A DNA stretch of 5,119 nt from JACCTH01 sp050741915 (lineage in GTDB: Bacteria; Actinomycetota; Acidimicrobiia; Spongiisociales; ZC4RG35), in NCBI GenBank assembly GCA_050741915.1, contig JBOGEX010000043.1, positions 1-5,119 of the forward strand, written 5' to 3'. The translations under genes were made by a program, and so were the position numbers. Shown here piece by piece: positions 1-3,489 of this stretch. The notes under the pieces were generated by a model, which did no database searches, was not told the origin of the DNA, and saw nothing but the letters and a program-made list of their open reading frames with translations. Position 1 is the first letter of the stretch, and the number at the start of each line of letters is the position of its first letter.

Positions 1-208
1 GGTGTCGATCATCCCCGAGCGGTTCCTGCCGTTCGTCTATGCCAATCCGCTCTACTCGTATCTAGAGGTCTTCCGGTCGCTGATGTACCGCGGTGACATT
101 CCCCCGCTCTGGCAATGGTCGATGGTGGTCATCTCGGGGTTGGTCGCCCTCGCCCTCGGAGTGTGGTTCTTTTCCCGCTCCTGGCGGAGCCTGGTGTCCT
201 CCTTGTGA
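1..208 (+). CDS. ABC-2 type polysaccharide exporter permease, C-terminal fragment (5' partial)
   Basis: The fragment is the last 68 codons (frame from base 2, TGA at 206-208) of an integral membrane permease cut by the left edge; the GTG at base 2 is almost certainly internal. It opens with a hydrophobic stretch ending in FVYANPLYSYLEVFRSLMYRG. The pattern of NP, then an aromatic/hydrophobic run, then E-x-FR and a small polar turn is typical of the end of TagG/Wzm-like ABC-2 permeases. A final membrane helix follows (about WSMVVISGLVALALGVWFFSR) and then a short basic cytoplasmic tail. Such permeases form the membrane channel that exports lipid-linked polysaccharide or teichoic acid using a partner ATPase. 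That partner follows immediately and overlaps by four bases, which supports the assignment. The transported substrate cannot be read from this fragment. Family assignment is fairly sure; the exact subfamily is inferred mainly from the partner. Confidence 0.8.
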   Translation, partial: VSIIPERFLPFVYANPLYSYLEVFRSLMYRGDIPPLWQWSMVVISGLVALALGVWFFSRSWRSLVSSL

Positions 209-948
209 TTGCGAACAAAGAGATGTTGATCGAGGTCCGCGATGTCGGGGTCTCATATCGAATGGCTCACGATCGGGCCGGCACGATCAAGGAGTTCACC
301 TTCCAATTCCTTCGGCGCCAGCTCGTCACCGAGGAATTCGTCGCTGTCGACGCCGTCAGCTTCGAAGTGCGACGAGGTGAGGTCTTCTCCCTGATCGGTC
401 CCAACGGAGCCGGCAAGACCACGTTGATGAAAGTGGTGGCAAGAGTGCTGCCCCCATCCACCGGCCGGGTGATTGTGCGGGGGGTGGTGGCGCCGATGAT
501 CGCCCTCGGGGCGGGCTTCAATCCCGAACTGGCCGGGTTCGAGAACATCGTCCTCTTTGGCACCCTGCTCGGCCGCCACCCCGACGAGATGCGAGAACGA
601 GCGCCCGACATCGCGGCCTGGGCAGAGCTCTCGAGCTTCCTCGACGTCCCGATCCGCTCCTACTCCTCGGGGATGCTGGCCCGGCTCGGCTTTGCGGTGG
701 CGGCCGACGTCGACCCCGACGTCCTGGTGGTCGACGAGGTTCTGGCGGTGGGAGACGAAGCCTTCCAGAGGAAGTCGGCCGCCAGGATGCAACAAATGAT
801 GGAGGGGGGGACCGCGGTCCTCCTCGTCAGCCACGACCTCAAGATCGTCGAGACCCTCTCCTCTCGAGTCCTTTGGATCGACCATGGACAGACCCGGATG
901 CTGGGTCCCGCCGCCCAGGTAGTGCCTGCTTACCGGGAATCGGTCTAA
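205..948 (+). CDS. ABC transporter ATP-binding protein, TagH/Wzt-type polysaccharide export
   Basis: This is a 247-residue cytoplasmic ATPase that would power export of a cell-surface polysaccharide or polyol-phosphate polymer through the preceding permease. Visible motifs (numbered from the GTG at 205) are Walker A GPNGAGKT at 65-72, LGAGFNPELAG at 101-111 in the Q-loop region, the signature YSSGM at 153-157 in place of LSGGQ, Walker B VLVVDE at 173-178 followed by VLAVGD, and the switch histidine H210 in VSHD. The YSSGM signature and the LGAGFxPELxG segment are hallmarks of the TagH/Wzt/RfbB branch (COG1134). The protein ends shortly after the nucleotide-binding domain, so it lacks the C-terminal glycan-binding domain of O9a-type Wzt. 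The GTG at 205 was chosen because it overlaps the permease stop as GTGA, suggesting translational coupling. An ATG at 223 is the alternative start; neither has a strong Shine-Dalgarno. An in-frame ATG at 115 lies deep inside the permease and is unlikely. Confidence 0.92.
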   Translation: MIANKEMLIEVRDVGVSYRMAHDRAGTIKEFTFQFLRRQLVTEEFVAVDAVSFEVRRGEVFSLIGPNGAGKTTLMKVVARVLPPSTGRVIVRGVVAPMIALGAGFNPELAGFENIVLFGTLLGRHPDEMRERAPDIAAWAELSSFLDVPIRSYSSGMLARLGFAVAADVDPDVLVVDEVLAVGDEAFQRKSAARMQQMMEGGTAVLLVSHDLKIVETLSSRVLWIDHGQTRMLGPAAQVVPAYRESV

Positions 949-1021
949 ACCCAAAAAAAGCGAACTGGGAACTACCTGAATTGCGGGAACGTTAGAGTCC
1001 CGGATGGCAAGATTCTCAATG

Positions 1022-1044
1022 GGGTTGACCGCTGGTCAAAACCC
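1022..1044 (+). promoter_or_regulatory. Inverted repeat TTGACC-GCT-GGTCAA (operator or RNA hairpin)
   Basis: TTGACC (1025-1030) and GGTCAA (1034-1039) are perfect inverted arms around GCT. As RNA, GGGUU (1022-1026) can also pair with AACCC (1040-1044) with a two-base bulge, giving a nine-pair hairpin. It could be a dimeric-regulator operator or the first stem of the leader. TTGACC also resembles a -35 box, but at 17-18 bases downstream there is only AACAAA/ACAAAC, a poor -10. Confidence 0.35.
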
Positions 1045-1130
1045 GGGAACAAACATCCCCCTGGTAACGTCCAGGGGACGCAAGACCGTTCGAGCGACTC
1101 GGGAGGGGTAGACGCGAAGGGTTTGTTAAG
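1042..1130 (+). promoter_or_regulatory. Candidate riboswitch-like RNA, loosely GEMM (cyclic-di-GMP class I)-like
   Basis: The order of elements resembles a class I cyclic-di-GMP riboswitch. There is GGGAACAAAC (1045-1054; family GGGCAAACC), then a perfect seven-pair hairpin (1058-1077, loop TAACGT), then directly GGACGCAAGACC (1076-1087; family GGACGCAAAGCC, 10 of 12 bases by eye). A second small hairpin follows (CGAG/CTCG 1091-1101), then GGTAG (1107-1111) and GGGTT (1119-1123; family GGUAG...GGGUU). The span of about 89 bases fits the family. Against this, the first hairpin has no GNRA tetraloop, the 3' strand diverges, and AACAAAC (1048-1054) is fully complementary to GTTTGTT (1121-1127), which is not a family feature. 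The structured RNA is reasonably supported; the ligand is a guess. It may be a diverged member or an undescribed leader motif. Confidence 0.33.
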
Positions 1131-1184
1131 CCAGACAGCCTTTGGCTGCGAAGCACTTCGTGCTGTCCCTCGGACCCGGCTAAC
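1125..1184 (+). promoter_or_regulatory. Branched RNA domain in leader (closing stem GTTAAGCC/GGCTAAC)
   Basis: GTTAAGCC (1125-1132) pairs with GGCTAAC (1178-1184) with one bulged A. It encloses two perfect five-pair hairpins, CAGCC-TTT-GGCTG (1136-1148) and AGCAC-TTC-GTGCT (1152-1164), giving a three-way-junction shape. GACAGC (1134-1139) could alternatively pair with GCTGTC (1162-1167), opening both. The GTT at 1125-1127 is also the end of the GTTTGTT strand that would close the preceding GEMM-like domain, so the two domains may compete. No known RNA family was recognised for this part. Confidence 0.4.
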
Positions 1185-1200
1185 GGGCGCACCGAAAGAT

Positions 1201-1245
1201 GGGGGAGCGCGACGGATGCCAGTTCTGGACCCCGTCAGTTTCTAG
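1201..1245 (+). CDS. Possible nine-residue leader peptide with its ribosome binding site
   Basis: A strong Shine-Dalgarno-like GGGGGAG (1201-1207) stands eight bases before an ATG at 1216. The ATG opens a ten-codon frame, MPVLDPVSF then TAG at 1243-1245. The frame lies wholly within the leader of the SLH gene and overlaps the GACGG/CCGTC hairpin, so a ribosome on it would melt that stem. It is in a different frame from the downstream gene and ends 58 bases before its start. No run of a single regulatory amino acid is present, although two prolines sit in nine codons. It is too short for codon-bias support and may be chance. Confidence 0.22.
   Translation, partial: GGARRMPVLDPVSF
1211..1236 (+). 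promoter_or_regulatory. Leader hairpin, possible attenuator
   Basis: GACGG (1211-1215) pairs with CCGTC (1232-1236), and CCAG (1219-1222) with CTGG (1225-1228), separated by a 3x3 internal loop. The stem is followed by AGTTTCTAG, a weak T-rich stretch, so termination is uncertain. The hairpin overlaps a possible short leader peptide, an arrangement seen in attenuators. Confidence 0.3.
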
Positions 1246-1292
1246 CGTTCCAAATGTCGTACGGATGGAAATCCACGCAAACAAAAAAGAAA

Positions 1293-1299
1293 GGGAGGG
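1293..1299 (+). promoter_or_regulatory. Ribosome binding site of first SLH gene (decides GTG start at 1304)
   Basis: GGGAGGG sits four bases before the GTG at 1304, preceded by an A-rich unstructured stretch (1279-1292). This is the only good Shine-Dalgarno near the in-frame starts at 1199, 1265 and 1304. The GTG also places a proper signal peptide at the N-terminus. Confidence 0.8.
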
Positions 1300-1303
1300 C
1301 ATA

Positions 1304-3376
1304 GTGCCGAAACAGGTACTTACCCGGAGACGGTCGTGGACCGCCCGGATTGCTGTCCTCGCCGTGGTCTTCAGCCTTTTGGCCGTAGCCCTGCCGGCGA
1401 GCGCACACTCCGTTGCGATCAGCACGACAGTTTCCTGCCCCGCATCGACACCGAACGCCGGGTTCACCGATATCGGTGCATTCGGCGCCGACGTGCAGTT
1501 GGCAGTCAATTGCATCGCCGCGTTCGGCATCACGACGGGTACCACTGCAACCACCTACTCGCCCAATGGCACCGTTCTTCGGTGGCAGATGGCACTGTTC
1601 TTAGTCCGACAGGCTGCGGATCACGGGATAACCATCCCGGCCGCCGCTAATCAGGGCTACACCGACATCGCCGGTTTGCCCCAGGCGACCATCGATGCCA
1701 TCAACCAGGTGACCCAACTGGGCATCTCCAAGGGAACCACTACGACCACGTTCTCTCCGAACGATGTGGTGACCCGCTGGCAGATGGCCCTGTTCCTTCG
1801 CCGATTGGCGGGCTTGGCCGGGGTCACGGTTACCGATGACCCGGCTCACAACCAGTTCAGCGACATAGCCGCGTTCTCGGCTGAGATCCAGGCCGCCGTC
1901 AACTTCCTGGCCGATGGGCACATCGCCCTCGGTACCGGTGGCAGCCTTTTCTCACCGAACGACCCCGTGTTCCGTTGGGCGATGGCGCTGTTCCTGACTC
2001 GAGTTCTGGCCGCGGACGGGGTTGCCCAGCCGCAGGCCCTAGTGAATGTTGATCCCGACGCCAGTGCCTCACTTGCTACGGGGCAGGCGCGGACCTACAC
2101 CGCCACCTTCAAGAACTCCGACAACAGCGTCTACACGGGACGGATCGGGATTCAACTGGTGGAGGCGAGTTCAGGCGCGCCGGTCTACAACGACACCGCG
2201 GACAACATCGTCATCGAGGCGTTGACTGACTCCCTTGGGGGAGTCGGCACAGCAACCGCGGTCGGCGTGGCTGGTCTCGATGGCATGGTGACCTTCACCA
2301 TCAGGCATAACGGCGGCGCTGGTGAAGATACGATCCCGGTTGTTTGGGAGGATCTCGACATCGACGGCACCTACGAGTCGGTCGGCAATGTTGCTCCTAC
2401 CGAGCCTTTCGGCTTGGGGAGCGTGACCGACTTTGTTGCCGGACCTCAGGCTGAGGCGCCTGCTGGCGCCTTTGTCGGCGTAGTCGTCACTGAAACCACC
2501 AAGGCGTCGGATGTATTCGAAGCAACTGGCGCCCCATGCGCTGTTGTCGGGGGATGCTCGTACTTCTACGACTCTGGTGACATCTTTACCGTCGATGGAG
2601 CGGCAGCAACGTTGCAGGTGTTCGAAGATGCGCTGAGCGTTAACGACACTGTTAGCGGGAGCTATGCTCCGGCGACTGCCGATCAGTCGACCTTCGACCT
2701 GACCAACGTGGCGGCCACCCTTGCAGTGACCGATCCACCTGCGGCGGGCGTGACGGTCGATGCGACCAGTTACCCGATCGTCGGAACGGGCGCACCGGGC
2801 GCGACCATCAACATCGGCTTGGATACGAACAACGACGGTGATGCAGGCGATCCCGGTGAGGGCACCGTCGCCAGTGGAGTCGTCGATGTCGATGGCAACT
2901 GGACGGTGACCACGCCGTTGGTCCAGAATGCGGCCAACAACTTCGTGGCCACCCAGGTCTCGCCGGCGGCGGGTCCGGTGGATGTTCCCACCATCACCGA
3001 AGCTGCCAGCGCCGGAGCGACGATCACTGCATCTGGTGTGGTCGGAGTCCCAGATGGCGACGGAGTCATCGATGCAGGTGACGTGATCCGGATCAACTTC
3101 AGCGAGTCTCTCTCTGGAGTGAGCAACGGTGACATGATCACGCTGACTGACCCTGACGGAACCACAGGCACGATCACATTCGGCACTAACGCCAGCTTCG
3201 ACGCTTCGGTGGCGGGTCAGCTCGATGTGACGATCACTGCGGCGATCCCGGTCGCAGGCGGATCTGGTGGCGTAGGCACGCCAGCCACGATCAACTCGAT
3301 CAGCGGCTTCACCGATGACGATGGTGAGGCCATCAACGTCACCGGTAGCGGTGCAGCCCGTACCTTCGCCCACTAA
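1304..3376 (+). CDS. Secreted S-layer-homology domain protein with Ig-like repeats (690 aa)
   Basis: This is a predicted cell-surface structural or adhesin-like protein. It begins with a Sec signal peptide: a basic n-region with RRR at 8-10, a hydrophobic core at about 16-30, and likely cleavage after ASA at 32-34. Three SLH repeats follow (about 53-104, 118-169, 184-235). Each starts with F/Y-x-DI and ends in RWQMALFL (R93, R158) or RWAMALFL (R224), with F/Y-SPN before it. Known SLH domains bind pyruvylated secondary wall polysaccharide, so the mature protein is probably held non-covalently on the wall; no LPXTG or C-terminal membrane anchor is seen. The rest is Thr/Val/Asp-rich beta-sandwich-like sequence: an Ig-like unit at about 247-360, a bacterial Ig unit with GTGAPGATI (494-502) and DVDGNW (528-533), and a final domain with DGDGVIDAGD (584-593), an EF-hand/dockerin-like Asp loop. 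Cys pairs occur at 45/70 and 412/418. Its leader is long and structured; a strong terminator follows. Exact function is unknown. Confidence 0.9.
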   Translation: MPKQVLTRRRSWTARIAVLAVVFSLLAVALPASAHSVAISTTVSCPASTPNAGFTDIGAFGADVQLAVNCIAAFGITTGTTATTYSPNGTVLRWQMALFLVRQAADHGITIPAAANQGYTDIAGLPQATIDAINQVTQLGISKGTTTTTFSPNDVVTRWQMALFLRRLAGLAGVTVTDDPAHNQFSDIAAFSAEIQAAVNFLADGHIALGTGGSLFSPNDPVFRWAMALFLTRVLAADGVAQPQALVNVDPDASASLATGQARTYTATFKNSDNSVYTGRIGIQLVEASSGAPVYNDTADNIVIEALTDSLGGVGTATAVGVAGLDGMVTFTIRHNGGAGEDTIPVVWEDLDIDGTYESVGNVAPTEPFGLGSVTDFVAGPQAEAPAGAFVGVVVTETTKASDVFEATGAPCAVVGGCSYFYDSGDIFTVDGAAATLQVFEDALSVNDTVSGSYAPATADQSTFDLTNVAATLAVTDPPAAGVTVDATSYPIVGTGAPGATINIGLDTNNDGDAGDPGEGTVASGVVDVDGNWTVTTPLVQNAANNFVATQVSPAAGPVDVPTITEAASAGATITASGVVGVPDGDGVIDAGDVIRINFSESLSGVSNGDMITLTDPDGTTGTITFGTNASFDASVAGQLDVTITAAIPVAGGSGGVGTPATINSISGFTDDDGEAINVTGSGAARTFAH
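1460..2008 (+). repeat. Three SLH repeats in the first SLH gene
   Basis: Three degenerate units each encode F/Y-x-DI, an alpha-helical segment, G-I/H-x-x-G-T, SPN and RW(Q/A)MALFL. The RW codons lie at 1580, 1775 and 1973, a period of 195 then 198 bases. The DNA around each (TGGCAGATGG-CTGTTC, with TGGGCGATGG in the third) is the most conserved part. Confidence 0.88.
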
Positions 3377-3390
3377 CGGAAACCGCTGTC

Positions 3391-3405
3391 CTGACTCAAG
3401 GTCAG
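3391..3405 (+). repeat. Small inverted repeat CTGAC/GTCAG downstream of first SLH gene
   Basis: CTGAC (3391-3395) and GTCAG (3401-3405) form a perfect five-pair stem with loop TCAAG, between the stop codon and the main terminator. It may stabilise the 3' end of the transcript or be incidental. Confidence 0.3.
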
Positions 3406-3410
3406 CAACG

Positions 3411-3440
3411 AAAGGCCCCGGGAGTGATCCCGGGGCCTTT
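3411..3440 (+). terminator. Strong intrinsic terminator after first SLH gene
   Basis: AAAGGCCCCGGGA (3411-3423) and TCCCGGGGCCTTT (3428-3440) make a perfect 13-pair stem with a GTGA loop, 34 bases after the stop. The terminal TTT belongs to the stem and no long T-run follows. The stem is symmetric enough (AAA/TTT flanks) to work on either strand, but no gene converges from the right in this window. Confidence 0.9.
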
Positions 3441-3489
3441 CACTTGGGGAACGAACGTTTCCGGGCCAACGTTTGATGTGCGGGAGTTA
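3441..3489 (+). promoter_or_regulatory. Short promoter/leader region of second SLH gene with AACGTTT repeats and RBS
   Basis: Only 49 bases separate the terminator from the second SLH start. They contain two direct copies of AACGTTT (3454-3460 and 3468-3474, 14 bases start to start), each built on the palindrome AACGTT, and a Shine-Dalgarno GGGAG (3482-3486) three bases before ATG. A further AACGTT lies at 988-993, upstream of the first SLH gene. No good -35/-10 pair is visible. The repeats could be regulator half-sites; this is inference. Confidence 0.35.

Larger units (their letters stand above)
949..1303 (+). other. Long structured intergenic region / 5' leader of the first SLH gene
   Basis: These 355 bases carry no conventional gene on either strand. 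They hold a series of inverted repeats read as RNA stems: CGGGA 984-988 with TCCCG 998-1002; GGGTTGACC/GGTC..AACCC 1022-1044; CCCCTGG 1058-1064 with CCAGGGG 1071-1077; CGAG 1091-1094 with CTCG 1098-1101; CAGCC 1136-1140 with GGCTG 1144-1148; AGCAC 1152-1156 with GTGCT 1160-1164; and GACGG 1211-1215 with CCGTC 1232-1236. The density, and the position just ahead of a secreted-protein gene, suggest a regulatory leader transcribed on the + strand. No terminator with a T-run follows the ATPase stop, so read-through from the exporter operon is possible. No convincing sigma-70 -35/-10 pair was found. Individual elements are listed separately. Confidence 0.6.

Noticed and set aside
253..954. Minus-strand 233-residue frame opposite the ATPase
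   Set aside because: The + strand has all ABC ATPase motifs; the opposite frame has none and is a codon-bias shadow.
1025..1054. Sigma-70 promoter with TTGACC as -35
   Set aside because: The -10 at correct spacing is AACAAA or ACAAAC, a poor match, and the start site would fall inside the GEMM-like element. The inverted repeat explains TTGACC equally well.
1100..1118. T-box-like sequence AGGGGTAGACGCG
   Set aside because: It only loosely resembles AGGGUGGNACCGCG, lacks the rest of a T-box (specifier stem, anti-terminator), and a T-box ahead of an SLH gene would make no sense.
1020..1190. ydaO-type cyclic-di-AMP riboswitch
   Set aside because: GGGGTTGACC and CCCGGCTAAC recall conserved ydaO pieces, but they are about 150 bases apart, far more than in the family, and the other conserved segments are absent.
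1199..1303. N-terminal extension of the first SLH protein from ATG 1199 or ATG 1265
   Set aside because: The frame is open, but neither start has a Shine-Dalgarno, the extra sequence would bury the signal peptide, and the region is full of RNA stems. GTG 1304 has GGGAGGG just upstream.
2171..3373. 400-residue open frame on the minus strand
   Set aside because: It lies wholly opposite the SLH gene, has an Arg/Asp-rich composition typical of the antisense of GC-rich Val/Thr/Asp codons, shows no recognised motif and has no visible RBS. It is a shadow frame.
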